64,000 nt of DNA from Serinus canaria (GCF_022539315.1 NC_066323.1:3908219-3972218), one strand, 5' to 3'. Shown: positions 13,001 through 25,110, numbered from the stretch's first letter. The notes: generated from the letters alone by a model not told the origin. Program-made: numbers and translations.

Positions 13001-15599
13001 TAATTCACAAAAGCTGTTTTTTAAGTAGTAGCTAATTTAGAGCCAATTCTTGTGTATTTGCATTAGAGCTGGGTTTTTTCCTTTCCCTCATTATTTTGCA
13101 CTTACAAACACTGGATATCACACACTTATTGCCAGTCACCATCTTCAGCTTGCTTGGGCTCCCAGAACAGCTCACTTGCAGCAGCTGCACCTGAATACAG
13201 TTAACTTTGGCACCCTGTGGGAAGCAGAATGTCAAATATTTATTGCACCACACAGACTCACTGCTGCCTCCCAGGTGCCTTTCTGGTAGTTGGTATTGAC
13301 ACATCTGCAATGAGGGTTGCTGGTTTCTAGTAACCAGCAGCTGCTTTTCATAGTTAGAAGCTCGGATTCAAACTCTTTAGTTTGCTAAGAAAAAAACCCA
13401 CAGATTTTTATCGTTCTGAAAATCCTGCACTTTACCAAGAAGTTTTTCATTTATGGTTGAGCAGCTGAGATTCAAATGGATCCACAGTTCTCACACAAAT
13501 ATTTGGCTCTGAGAGTTGCAACTGTAGACATAGAGCTAAAAGTGCTGTGGGACAGAGGGTACAGGGCCGCTGATTTGAGCCCAGCACAGGGCCTGCAGTG
13601 AGCATTCCAGTTGCCTCCTTTGTTCCAGGTGTGCAGTCTCAGTGTTTTCTTTCCAAAGCTCACAGGACGTTTTGTTTCCACTTAGTGGTCTTGGGAAACT
13701 TGTTTTTTTTTTTTTTGGTTGCTTTTTTTTTTTTTTTTTTTCTTCATGCTGAACAACATTAATGAATAAAGAAAGATACAACCAAACTTTGATTCAGTGA
13801 TGTTTCAGAATCTTTCATTTTCCCATCAGTTCTGCTGTCTGATTGTTTTCCTCAGGATTACATCACCTGTCAGTTACCCTTCCTAGGAATCACGACCCCT
13901 TGCCCTGCCTGGGTGCTGACCAGAAGCCCTTTTGCTCAGCACCAAGCATTGCAGCCTGGCAGTGAGTGTTTGGGTGAGGGAATACACGAGATGTTTATTA
14001 GAGAGCTTGTTCTGAGTGCAAACCATGTCATTTCTGTTGTAGGTCTACGTGTGGATCTATGACCCTGTTCACTTTAAAACTTTTGCCATGGGACTTGTAC
14101 TTGGTAAGTCAGAGTACACACAAATTTATTTCTGTTGCCTTAAGCTAGCCCCGAGTTGTCCAGTGGGCAAATGTGGGTTATGTAAAAATATGACATATGT
14201 TATGAGTGATACATTTTGGACCCTAGAACTTGTGTAGAAAAAGACAAATCAGCTAATTTTATTTTTTGAAATCTAAAACAGTATAGATGTTAACTGAATC
14301 TAATGCACTACTTTGAATGAGCAGTAAGCCTGGAACCTCTGTACATGTACCAGGAAAAACTCACGATGCTTCTCGTGCTTCTGTTCTGCCCTCTCTGCTC
14401 AGTGATTGCCGTTATAGCCGCGACCCTGTTCCCGCTCTGGCCAGCCGAGATGCGTGTCGGTGTTTATTACCTCAGTGTGGGCGCCGGCTGCTTTGTCGCC
14501 AGTATTCTGCTCCTGGCCGTCGGTGAGTGTGGGCAGGCGGGGTCTGAGAGGCCGGAGGCACAGCCCAGCTCTTCCCCGGGCTCGGGCTGGGCGGTGCCGC
14601 TTCCCTGGGCGCTGTTCGGCCGCGGGCGGGCGGGTCCTGTGTGCGCTTCCCAGCGGCCAGCGGGTGTCACGGTTGTGCCACGGAAAGAGAGAGAGCTCAG
14701 GCTCTTGTCACCTGTCGGTGTTCCCTGTGTAGTGCAGGTTCGTTTACTTGTGCAGAAAATGTGTTTCCCCTTTGTGTCTTAGTTTTACTTTCTCAGTTCT
14801 TCTACACTTGCTTTGTTCTGTTTCACACTTTTTTGTGTCTGAACAAAAAAGTGCAGAACAAACCCAGAACTGCACACAGAAACTTATTAAGAGGCGAGAA
14901 TGGTGTCCACCAGGATTTTAAAGCTTTCTGTGGCAGAGAGGTTAAAAGTTAAATGAGAGATAAGACCCATGGTTAGTGGGGTGGAGGAGACATGGCAAGA
15001 ACAAACTACTTCCCCCCAGCATCCCCCAGTCCCTGGCTGGGGGTGGGCATTAGCAGTGAACATCTCTTACAGCATGGTTGTACACTCTGTGTGTCTGTGA
15101 CAAAATCCAAACTTTCCCTTGTTTTCACACAGCTCGCTGCATCCTTTTCCTTATCATCTGGCTCATCACTGGAGGAAGGCATCACTTCTGGTTCCTGCCA
15201 AACCTTACAGCAGATGTGGGATTCATTGACTCCTTCAGGCCCCTGTACACACACGAATACAAAGGACCAAAAGCAGACTTAAAGAAAGAGGAAAAAGCAG
15301 AATCCAAAAAGCAGCAAAAATACGACAGCGAGGAGAAATCAGACAGTGAGAAGAAGGAAGAGGAGGATGGAAAGACAGAAGGCACAAGGAACTCGGGAAC
15401 AGACGGCTCAGGAGGAGAGCGACATTCAGACACTGACAGTGACAGGCGCGAAGATGACAGGTCCCAGCACAGTAGTGGCAATGGAAACGACTTTGAAATG
15501 ATCACAAAAGAGGAACTGGAACAGCAAACAGATGAAGGGGATTGTGAGGAGGAAGAGGAGGAAGATACCGAAAGTGGGCCTTCACATGGAAAATCATAA
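988..15599 (+). CDS. SEC62: SEC62, ER preprotein translocation protein (gene span, 8 coding exons)
   Basis: Joining 988-1023, 8486-8594, 8972-9077, 10075-10285, 11929-12021, 14043-14103, 14403-14522 and 15133-15599 gives 1203 nt, a 400-residue protein (human is 399). SEC62 is an ER membrane protein that works with SEC61 and SEC63 in post-translational translocation of small secretory proteins and is also an ER-phagy receptor. Visible parts: a basic N-terminus, a KEKE-rich linker (about residues 105-165), two membrane segments (about 199-220 and 226-260), and a long acidic cytosolic tail. The tail carries NDFEMI (about 364-369), the known LC3-interacting motif. All introns are GT-AG and all phases match. 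Identity rests on extended similarity to remembered human SEC62. Confidence 0.97.
1024..8485 (+). other. SEC62: SEC62 intron 1 (7.5 kb)
   Basis: Large first intron between exon 1 and the exon starting EVGEPFKEEK. It begins inside the CpG island. At 2406-2450 a short 'TAGTAATTAAATCG' motif is repeated directly. The rest is AT-rich with scattered homopolymer runs. I see no other exon or recognisable transposon. Confidence 0.75.
8486..8594 (+). CDS. SEC62: SEC62 coding exon 2
   Basis: Encodes EVGEPFKEEK through HRVDYFI and ends with one base of the next Ala codon. The acceptor is CTGTAG and the donor GTAGGG. The NCPTKSTNMMGHRVDYF stretch is diagnostic for SEC62. Confidence 0.96.
8972..9077 (+). 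CDS. SEC62: SEC62 coding exon 3
   Basis: Encodes ASKAVDCLLDSKWAKAKKG through VVDYCN plus two bases of Arg. The acceptor is CCTCTAG and the donor GTATGA. This is the conserved N-terminal cytosolic domain. Reading past the donor produces an unspliced frame to 9225 that should be ignored. Confidence 0.96.
10075..10285 (+). CDS. SEC62: SEC62 coding exon 4 (lysine/glutamate-rich)
   Basis: Starts with the last base of the split Arg codon, then LLKKQFFHRALKVMKMK, and continues into a run of alternating Lys and Glu to DECKK. The acceptor is TTTTAAG and the donor GTAAGT. The charged linker carries the KEKE-type stretch of the family. The opposite strand shows a Ser/Phe-rich shadow frame. Confidence 0.96.
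10286..11928 (+). other. SEC62: SEC62 intron 4
   Basis: Contains the poly-T / TTTTG tract described separately and, near 11855-11910, an AT-dinucleotide-rich stretch just before the exon 5 acceptor. No other gene is seen; frames at 11290-11623 lack any recognisable domain. Confidence 0.7.
10422..10482 (+). repeat. Poly-T tract followed by (TTTTG)n
   Basis: About 38 T residues, interrupted once by GG, run into four to five TTTTG units. It lies on the sense strand of SEC62 intron 4, about 140 bp downstream of the exon 4 donor. It is likely a length-variable simple repeat. Confidence 0.9.
11929..12021 (+). CDS. SEC62: SEC62 coding exon 5
   Basis: Thirty-one codons in phase 0, DDTPGTPKKKETKRKFKLEP through DGNE. 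The acceptor is TCCTCAG and the donor GTAAGA. It links the KEKE region to the conserved block before the first membrane span. Confidence 0.96.
12768..12843 (+). repeat. 76-bp direct repeat, copy A
   Basis: Begins GTGCAGAAAATGTGTTTCCC and ends GCTTTGTTCTGTTTCA. It is nearly identical to 14750-14825, with two adjacent mismatches in 76 bases. It lies in SEC62 intron 5. Confidence 0.95.
13702..13742 (+). repeat. Poly-T tract
   Basis: Two T runs separated by GGTTGC inside SEC62 intron 5. A simple repeat; no attached retroposed sequence was recognised. Confidence 0.85.
14043..14103 (+). CDS. SEC62: SEC62 coding exon 6
   Basis: Encodes VYVWIYDPVHFKTFAMGLVL plus one base. The acceptor is TTGTAG and the donor GTAAGT. 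It starts the first membrane span; the VWIYDP motif is strongly conserved in the family. Confidence 0.95.
14403..14522 (+). CDS. SEC62: SEC62 coding exon 7 (membrane spans)
   Basis: Completes the split Val codon, then IAVIAATLFPLWPAE and the second hydrophobic stretch VGVYYLSVGAGCFVASILLL, ending with one base. The acceptor is CTGCTCAG and the donor GTGAGT. It carries the short lumenal loop between the two spans. Confidence 0.96.
14750..14825 (+). repeat. 76-bp direct repeat, copy B
   Basis: Second copy of the sequence at 12768-12843, now in SEC62 intron 7, so the two copies bracket exons 6 and 7. Sequence similarity stops abruptly at both ends. Confidence 0.95.
14826..14853. repeat. 11-bp inverted repeat with 6-nt loop
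   Basis: CACTTTTTTGT, loop GTCTGA, then ACAAAAAAGTG: a perfect 11-bp stem starting immediately after direct repeat copy B. Confidence 0.9.
15133..15599 (+). CDS. SEC62: SEC62 last coding exon (acidic tail, LIR motif)
   Basis: Starts by completing Ala, then RCILFLIIWLITGGRHHFW, and ends at TAA 15597-15599. After the second membrane span the tail is Lys/Glu/Ser/Asp-rich. It includes the conserved GGERHSDTDSDRREDDRSQH block and NDFEMI near the end, and closes SGPSHGKS. The acceptor is CACACAG. An upstream in-frame ATG at 15078 is intronic and not used. Confidence 0.96.
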
Positions 15600-16543
15600 C
15601 TCACTGTGGTTTGGGACTAAGTATGTGCAAATGGTTGGATTTTCTTTGTTGGCTGATCACCAAAACATAGACCATACAGTAGCATCTTTGTTTGCTGAAA
15701 TATCTGTGTTACCAAACAGTTTTATATCTAGTTCCTTCATTTTTTTTAACCATTAACTTGATTACTCGGTACTATGTTAATCATTAATATCCATTTACGG
15801 AAGTTTTATCAATTTGACAGGTTTTTTATTGATTGATAGGTTGCCCAGATTGTCCTCAAACATACTGAAAAACATCATTTTCTGGTACTTGCATAACTGG
15901 TCAATTAGTTTAGCTTCTCAAACTTGCTTTTGTAAACCAGGTAAAAGTTGAATGACCAAATCTCAGATTATTCCTAGTTATCCTCATCTGATAGTTAGGT
16001 AAAGCCCTTCTTAGCCCATAGCCTTCTTGATATTTTTCTTGATTTTGTTTTCAAAAGATTGTGAGAACTTTCCTGAGAAAACTAGTTTTAGCAGAAGTAT
16101 TTTGCTGACAGTAGAGGAGCTGGTAGTGCTGAATTTGGCTGCAGTGTTCTCTGTTTCTCCAGCCTGTGTGCCAGCAACTGAGGAAATCCAAACTGGTTTT
16201 GTGCATCCAGAGAGAGATGTCATCTCCAGCAGGTGAAGGAAGCAGCATGGTTTGGAAATGATGGCTGTTTTCTTTCTCCTGCTCCATCATAATTTAAAAA
16301 CAAATGTATTCTGTACATAATTTACAAATAAAGCAAACCATTTACTTTAACTGCTACTTATTATTTAGAGATTTGATCCAGCATTCAGTTTGTATTATTG
16401 AAGCCATGTTGTGGTGTATCTATCAGAGAAATGCAAGTCGAGAGGACCTCACGGAGTTTTTGTGTATGATTGGTAGCTGTTCCACAGAAGCTTTAGTTTT
16501 GTGCCAACATTCCATGTATTTGAGTAAATTGATCTTTATTAAA
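15600..16543 (+). other. SEC62: SEC62 3' UTR with candidate poly(A) signals
   Basis: AT-rich sequence after the SEC62 stop. AATAAA occurs at 16327-16332 and ATTAAA at 16538-16543; either could direct polyadenylation. The true 3' end cannot be fixed without transcript data, and longer forms are possible. Confidence 0.5.
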
Positions 16544-18375
16544 TGAAAGCAAACACCAGAGCTGTATGGATGCCTTAATGTTAAACCTCTCTGTACTCTG
16601 GAACTGGAGTAGTTTTAAGCAGAAGAGGCAGGAGAGTGTTGGTCTGCTCGCAGAGCTGCTGTGAAATGACCATTAATATTGTTTGTAAATCCCTCGGAGG
16701 AGCCGCTGCTGTGTCTCCCTTCCCGCTGCCCCTGGGCAGGATGGACTGGAGGTCTTGGCTGACTGAGCATGGAAGAAGTTACAACTCAGCCTCTTTCCTC
16801 TCAAGGACTTTATAGATTTGATTGTCTTCCCAGCCACTCAGAGAAGATGAGGGTAAGAGAATTTTTTTTTCCTATCCTAAATTGCTTCCCATCCTTCCAG
16901 CGTCGGCATTTTGGATGAAGATACCAATTTTTCAGATTGTGCAAATATATACATCATCATGGTTGCGTTGATAAACAATTCATGGATATGGTGTATTTGC
17001 TTCTTAAATCCTGAATAGTTACTCCATAAGGAAACAGATAAATTGGATCACTTTTTTATTAATATAGCAAAAAAATTAAAGGACCCATTAACTAAACAGA
17101 TTGACTCCTGGCCACTTGTGTGTTATCACTGATTAAAGAGCTAACAAAGTCCTGTTGTACCTAAGTGGGGTGTGCACAATGTGATGGGGAGAGGAAAGCC
17201 TGTACTGGGGCATCACAGGGCAGCCAAGCCCTCAGCAGGATTTTAAGAAGTTAATGCAGTGGTTTTCAGTTATTTCAAGTACATTTCCTCCTCCAAGTGA
17301 AATAATAGGGCCATGCTGAGCAAATCAAGTGGAAACGGTCAAATAAGAACTCTAATGTTGCCATTTGCTCCCTGTTCATGGGGTGTGTGCCATGTGCCAG
17401 CACTGCCCACCTGGAGAAAGGTGTCTGGGTCTCAGAATTAACCATCAGACGCTTGTGCCGTCACCTTGACAGAGTTCCAGGCTCCTGCAGCCTAGAAATT
17501 GAATTGGCCTTAACTCCTCACTTGATCTGCTGTGAACAGCTCTGATCTCTGAGGTGGTAAGAAAGATCTGCTCAGTGGTTAAGGAAAGAACTTCATGACT
17601 CATTACTGTACTTGTTTTCCTAGAAATATCCCCCAAGTACTTCTGAAGCATTTTGGAATAACAATGAAAGACTATTATGACAGAACAACATGCCAGTAAT
17701 AGTAAAATTATGAGTGGACTCAAGGTATCATGACAAACACTTCCAGTCCAAAGAGGAAATCACAAAAGAACTTGGCCATCTTTAGATTTTTGTATCAGGC
17801 ATTTCAAAGTTTTTCTTAATAATTTTGATTTTTAACTTTGAGAGTCTATGGTGACCTCATGAGAACGAATTAACATATATTTAGTGAAAAATTACTCAAA
17901 TAACTACACTACTAAAATGTTCTTCCTGCAATAAATTTTATAGTGGTCTTACTGATATTTCTCCCAGTGTAATTTTCTGGGTTTTTTTCTTTGCAAGAGG
18001 ATATGATTACTCCTATATAGTCTTTTAAACTAAATAATTACTGGTAAAACCCAAATGAGTATTAATGCAGATCAGTATTTAGTAGAGATGTTACACTCAA
18101 GTGTGCTCTGCTCTGGTACAGATACAGCAACCTCAGCTCACCTGCTGGGTTCTGGTGCTTAAACAGCAGATCTTTCTCTAGCAATTAAGAAACAAGCAAA
18201 AATTACTATTTGATGAACTTGCTTATTTTTCTATCAGTGGAAAAGTTACAGTAGTGGGGAGATGATAAACAATTCTCAAACAGTAAAGTTTGTTCATAGC
18301 AGCAGATCAGGGGAAGCATTTCTGTTCCCCTACTGTGGATCATGCAGCAGATTTTTCTGGTGTTTTATATAAAAA

Positions 18376-18488
<113 letters not shown>

Positions 18489-20593
18489 GTTCATTTAGGC
18501 CTTCTTCTGTTTGGAATAACACTGGCTGAAGCTTTCTGAGAATCATACTGCAGGAAGAAGGGCAGATAAAGAGAACTGGAGAATGTCTCAGTTCCTCAGT
18601 TTGCTCTCATTACACTCTCCCAGGACTCAGGAGAGGTGGCAGAAGCATCTGCCCCATGTAAACGCTAAATGAAGACAATGTAAAATGAACTGGAGAAATG
18701 GAAAACACCTGCCAGGCTTAGCTTTTATGTTCCTTCCTGCAATCCCTAGCAGTTCTCACTGTGGCACTGAGTCCTCAAGGCCTTGCCAGGGCTCTCTGCA
18801 GCTCCTCTGAGGATATAATTCTCTACTAACAGGGTAACAGGAACAGCAAAGCAATGTTGCAGCCTCACAGCTGGCATAAAAAGCCCTGGGCAACAGGAAA
18901 ACATCCTCTTCCAGCTGCAGGTGATTGACTGGTAGAAGTTGGAAGCCCTGCCAGAATCCCTCCTGGACCTGTTGGCAGAATCAGTTCAAGTCAGCTCAGT
19001 TTAAAGAACAATCCCACTTCCTCTCCTGTGCCTCCCTCAGGCAGCTGCTGAGCTGGCCACCTCCTTGCCAAAATTTCTATATCCCACTCCAAACACAAGC
19101 AATTTGCAAAATAAAATACACCTGGAAAAAATAGAGCTGTGGAAAAAGTGTCACTATGTTCATACCTGTTTCCCTCCCTGGAGAGACAATGGTGAGGACA
19201 AAGACGCCTTTTAGGTTCTGGGACACCTCAGTGAGCTCTTGGTCCTGATAGGCCAGACTGTAGATGACACAGCCCAGGTGTTTGAAACAGGGACCAATCC
19301 TTCCCCTCCCTCACATCCCCAAAATTTGCCTTATCCTGACTTAGCTCAAATCTTCCAACAGGGAAGTTCTAGATGTATGATTTTCTTGAGTTCTAGAAAG
19401 GTTGTGTTTGCCTTATATTCGAGTCTAGAATCTTCAAGGAGTTGTACTGGGATAAATTCAGAGTAGATCCACAAATCTGAGCCACCACAAAACCAGAGCA
19501 GGAGACAGATTCTGGAGATAATTTCCTAATTTCCTGCTCACACTCAGTGCTCAGGACCTGCATGTCCTCCCTCTGCTCCCTCTACCCTTTCCCAGCTATT
19601 CCTTTCCCAGCTGCAGTGGGAAGGGAGGGCTGTATCCCTTACTCCCTGGCTGACATTTCATCCAGCTACTTCTGAAACATTTTTAAAACCAAACCTTGAA
19701 TCGTGCATGTTTGAACACCATTCTTTGTTACACTCTCTGTATAAGTCGTATCAAAGATTTCCCAAGATCCAAAGCAGATGAGATGCAACTTTGCAGTGGT
19801 TTTCATGCAAGGCTTAGCACAGACAATAGTGCTGGACTCACCTTTTAGCTCTTGTTAGGAATTACAGTCTGTCCTGGGAAAGAGTCTCCACCTACTCACC
19901 AGCACTGCTGTGATAGATGTGTTGACTTTTAAATACAGCAGAAACAGATCAATCCTCTTGGAGACCTTTAGTGAAGGAGTTGGTGACATTTAACTCTGCA
20001 GCCAGGCTGACCCCCAGCCCACTCCAGGGCGTTCCTCAGGCTGCTGAGGTATTTTGTCTAATGAGAAGGACTCACTGATTTGATTCTCAACCTTTCTGAT
20101 CAACCCCTCCCTATAGAATCAGAACCAGAGGAGATTTTTAGCTGTTTAATTACTTTCAGGACAAGGTGATGTTTGCAAAACACTCAGATGCTGGTTTCTA
20201 ACAAACTTCTACAAGTCCAAGGTACTTAATTATTGAGCATCGTTTATTACTGACTCTGACCAAATCCTCCCCAGGGAGAGAGAGCAGGGTGGTGTGAGGT
20301 GGTCCAAGGCACTGTGCCCTTCTCACTCAGAGCCCTTCTCACACAAGGGAAAGGGGAAACAATCCTGTCAGTGTAAGTGAACTGAGACTGAAGCAGCTGC
20401 TGAATGTTTTCAATACACTTCCTGGTAATGGCTGGTACAATTTCATTAGGGCTTCTCATTTTATTTAATAAAGCATTGGATTATTTTATTTGTAATTCAG
20501 CAACAGGTGCGGGAAAACAAAAGGCACATTTCCTGATAGTGTCCACAAAGAGTCCATTACTGCCTGGCTGACACAGAGACATTTGCTTTGCCA

Positions 20594-20670
20594 TGGTTTT
20601 TTTTGGGTTTTTTTGGGGTTTGTTTTTTTTTTTGTTTGTTTGTTTTTTGTTTTTGTGGGTTTTTTTTGTA
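20594..20670. repeat. T-rich tract with G runs
   Basis: T runs separated by GGG, GGGG and TTTG units, ending before GTATGGG. A low-complexity tract; the G runs are short. Confidence 0.85.
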
Positions 20671-23600
20671 TGGGAAAATAATGATCACAGAAAAAAAAAT
20701 GTTTTGTAATAAAAGACTTCTGAGAGATGAATTACTTTAGAGTTAGCAACAGCACTGTGCAAACGGTTTCAGTGCAAGTTGAAGTAAGGAGGGAACAGTC
20801 CTGGGTAAACACTGATCCTGCTTTAGATAAAGATCAAAGATTTTCTGCAGGTGGTAACAACCATTAATCCTCATCATGTACAACAGGCAAACACAGAAAA
20901 GGCTCAGCTTGTGATCCCTGGAAGTCCCCTGGAGCCTGGATCTAGTGAGGGATGGAAGTGCTTAGGAGGGAGAAACTGACAGTTTATCTTTGCTAATCAA
21001 TAAAAACACAGAGCAGAGCCCCAGGTGACTCTCACTGGCCTTCACAGTAAATTCTTATTTTCTCTTTCTCATCTGTGAGCGTTCAAGCAGTAATTAGGCT
21101 GTTTGTAGGGAGTCAGAAGATGGAGTTTTGAATTCTTCACACTAAAGGTGAGATTGAAATTACATCTCCCCTCCTTTTAGCTGCTTTTTAAATGAAAGTG
21201 CCACAACAGAATTTGCTTTAAATTGAAGTCTACCAAGAAGTACTACTAATATACTAAAAGGTTACAAAAGATTTTTAGCTCTGCTTTGGTGTTTGTGAGC
21301 AACACTAAGAGAGTTTGATCACACCCTGCAATCCACATTTGCTTCAGTCTTAATTTTAGTTTTGTGTTACAGTGACCAGTAAACCACAAATTGGGTTTTT
21401 TAAATTACTGGTCCATGCAATGGAGTTTTTGGGGCCTTGCTTTTACCATCTTTTTTCCAGTTCCTTGAAAAAACATTTGTGTCAAAGACAAAAACCCACC
21501 AACACTGCAGTGACATCGTGAGCAGCAGGAAAGGTGACACTTGTGCAGTGACAGCACACAGCAGGGACACAAACCAAGGAAACACCACTCCTGAAAATCC
21601 AGCAGGGCTGACACCAGCTCTGCACAGCATTTTCTGGATTTTCTCTGAATAAGCAGAATTAGAATTCTATTTTTAAAAATACTTCAAATTAAAATTACTA
21701 TGGAAATGTGTTTCTTGTTCCTCAACAAGATCTTCCTAAGAACAAACTTGTTACTTTTAAAATGAGCACTTCAAGTGATCCAATGAAGATCCACTACATA
21801 CTGTCTGTTCTTTTAAAAGGTTCTTGAAAAATAAAACATCTTGCAAATGGGACATCAGTAAAGCATTTTTTCTTTAAAAGTAAAGTTTGTTAAAAATAAA
21901 GTTGGTAAAATAGTTTACTGGTTACATATTCTATTAGTTAAATATTCTATTAAAATTATAAAATCTTCATAAACTCTGTCTCTGAGCCCCATAGCCACTG
22001 GCCATTGCAAAACTCGGCTTGCTAATCCAGTGCTGACAAGGCACAAACCCTACCAGGGCATTAAACAGGCTCAGCTGGGCTACACCCAGTTAAAGGCACA
22101 GCCAGGGAAAAGGGGAGCATGCAGGCAAGGCTGGCAGGCTGGCACTCACCCCACAGACAAATGTGCTCCAGAGAGCATTCCATAGGGACATCCCAGTGGT
22201 CCACTGCCCCTGGCTGTGGGGCCATCCTCCTGGGATGGGAGTGAGAATGTTCATCATCATCATCTCTGCAGGAGTTCACAGGGTGCAGCTTTCCCCACAC
22301 GTGACACCAAAATGCATAAAGATGCATTTATCTCCCTGTCTTTGCCCACAGGGCTTGAGGTGTCCAAGATGCCAACATAAATTGCTTGAAATGCACAGAG
22401 GTGAGGTTTAAATTTACTCCTCTGCTCAACACAATAAAGGGACTGGTGGCAATGAACTTCTAAAGCCCAGCACATCTCAAACAGGAAGAGCAGGGGGAAT
22501 GTAAAGACTGAGCTCTAACTGCACAGGAAGCACAGCCCACACCTCCTTGTAAAGGAGTTGTATTCATTACTTGCACCTGCCCCTGTCTGAAGGAAACCTC
22601 CTGGCCTGATTCAGGCAGCAGCAACATGCAGGGACTCTGCTGGTCCCTACTGCTCTTCCTCAGACACTTCAGAGGCTGCAGTGACCCATGGGGCTGCAGT
22701 GCTGAGCTCCAGCCCAGCAGGGAGGACAGGACAGAGCCCAACATCTGCTCAGTGAGGACAGTTTGTTCAGTCACTGCTTCTATCTGAAAGTTATTGTTAG
22801 ATTTGAAATTAGATATTATCTCTTTTCTTGTTCCCTTCCCCTAAGGAAAGGACCAGCAGGAAACAGGAAAGTTCCTTTCCATTGAGTTGAACAAAAGAAC
22901 CCAAAATATGAGCAACCAGCAGCAGGAAACTGCCCTGAAGAAAGAAGACTCTATGCAAATATCTTAGACAACACGGAACCACAGCATGAGCTTTTAACAC
23001 GCAAACACCTTTCAGAAGAGATTCTCTGTATTATTTCATGTACCCCTCTCCTCAAGGAGGAACTTTCTGTCTTGTTTTACACACAGCTGCCTCCATGCAA
23101 ATATAATTTCTTAAAGCTTTCTATTGCTGCTCATAGAGATAAATGCAGCCTCTTTAACCAAGCAGGATGGGCTCAAGACATTACTTAGCACATGGTTCTT
23201 GTCACGTACCTGCATGTTTTCCTGTGAAGGAAGAGGCAGCCCTTATCCAGCACGGAGTGAGCAGCTCCTGACTTAGCAGGGACCTGCCAGCACCAAGCCC
23301 TGTATTTGATTTCCAGGATATCCCATCTCGTACCATCATTTCTCTGGGATGGAAGATGTGATACAGCACTCAGGAGCAGGAAACAAGACTCACAATCAGT
23401 GAGTTAAAAGCAAACTTTCTAACAAGCACAAGGTGATGGAGGGAAAAAGGGAAGCTAAGAAGTAGACAACAGAAAAAGGGGATGAAATGTGGGCAGAACT
23501 GTGCTCTGTGGGCCCCACTGAGGAACTCCCCCAGAAGGTTCACTGAGCACAGAGCTGACACAATCTTGAGGTCACACACTCATTAGAATTTTTATCAGCA

Positions 23601-24520
23601 AAAAAATTTCTAAACTGTCCCTGTCCCCTCCTGGCTCCTTCTTCCCCACACCCAGGCATCTCCTCACACAGGCCTGTGCAGCAGTTTCTGCAGTCAGAAA
23701 GAGAGACATGAACAGAAACAAACCCAGACATCCAAACAGTTCATTTGCTCCCGCTGGGAAAATCACTTTCATTGCTTTGCCCTGGGTTAGAACTAAGAAG
23801 AAAACAACTATGAAAGCATCAGTATTCAGATACTTGTGGGTGGACTGGGTGCTCAGAAGTTGCAATATCTCTGTCAGGTGTAAACATTTTCTTATTGTAC
23901 TCCAATTTGTGCAACAGTCCTAATAAACACTGTGTGGATAAATAACTATGGTCAGCATGAATGCTGCTGAAGATTACTTTAAGCCATCAGGTTTTACAGA
24001 GTACTGATCATCTTGTTTTTCCATAAAAAGCCCCAAACCTAACAAACTGCAGAACTTTTTTCCCCCTCAAGTTCTTTAAACCTTAAGATGAAACATGGAA
24101 GGGGAGAGGAGAAGGGCAAGAAAAAATATAGGGGGAAAAAAAATCACAGCTTACATCTGAATTTAATTCTAGAGAGTTAGTTGCTTTCAGAAGTCCTGCC
24201 AGCCACTTGATTCTTTTATACACACAGCTACATCAAACAATACCCACCATGTGGGCACAGGGCTTCCCAGAGGGAGCATCCTGTGTTCCCTGCCTTGCTG
24301 GGGTACCCAAGGGCTCCTGCTGAAGCATCTTCATGCCCCACCATCACCTTTTCTCCCCACACACATCGCATATTTAGAAGCCAAAATATTTATTTGCCAC
24401 TTTTATAAGGATCTGGGCATCCCACTGTGCTGCTCTCAGCACTGGGGCACCATGAGGCTGCTTCACCTCCCATGGCTAGGGGATCAAACAACTCACAGAA
24501 TCTGCTCCCCAGGGCAGTTA

Positions 24521-24750
24521 TTTTGTGTTATATGTACTGTGTGTTATATGTGTTATTTATGTGTGCTAAATGCTATGTGTTACACGTGCTGTGTGTTATA
24601 TGTGTTTATGTGTGCTATACGTTATGTGTCATATGTGTTATATGTTATGTGTCGTGTGTGTTATATGTTTTCTTAATAGCTGTTACACGTTATATATGCT
24701 CTGTTACGTGTGCTATATGTGTCATATATGCTATATGTTACCTGTGTTGT
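24521..24750. repeat. Degenerate TGTGTTATATG-type repeat
   Basis: About 230 bp of loosely repeated 10-12 bp units built on GTGTTATATGT and GTGCTATATG variants. It ends right at the GPR160 CpG island. Overlapping frames read as Cys/Tyr/Val-rich peptide in several phases, as expected for a repeat. Confidence 0.8.
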
Positions 24751-24759
24751 GCCCTGTTC

Positions 24760-25110
24760 CCCTCGATACGAGCTCGCACCGCCGCTCCCCGCCCGCCAGG
24801 TCCCGCCCGGTCCCGCCCGGTCCCCGCGCTGGGGCGGGCGGAGGTGGCGGCCCCGGCGGGCGGGAGCGCAGAGCGGCGGCCGCAGGTGGGTGCCGGGGCC
24901 GGGCGGGGACAGCCGGGGCGTCCCCTCGGAGCCCCCCGGGCCGCCTCCCTCCCTCCGGCTCTGGAGAGGAGCAGGAACCCGGCGGGAGGGCCGGGGGCAG
25001 CGGCGGAGCCCCGCCGAGAGCGATCGGGACGAGGAGCGGGAGGCACCGGCAGCCACGGGGTCCCCTGCGCGCAGGATGGGGGCTGTGCCCGCACGGCCCA
25101 GGACAGGTGA
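24760..25110 (+). promoter_or_regulatory. GPR160: GPR160 CpG-island promoter
   Basis: Abrupt GC-rich island containing repeated CCCGCCC GC boxes (24782-24840), followed by dense CpG to about 25100. No TATA box is seen. A GT donor candidate lies at ACAG|GTGATT near 25107. It is the only island between SEC62 and GPR160, so it most likely drives the non-coding first exon of GPR160. Confidence 0.6.

Larger units (their letters stand above)
12022..14042 (+). other. SEC62: SEC62 intron 5
   Basis: Holds copy A of a 76-bp duplication (12768-12843) and a poly-T stretch at about 13702-13742. No coding exon or known transposon was recognised in the remainder. Confidence 0.7.

Noticed and set aside
15182..15604. 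Minus-strand 140-codon Ser-rich frame
   Set aside because: Antisense of the acidic SEC62 tail exon.
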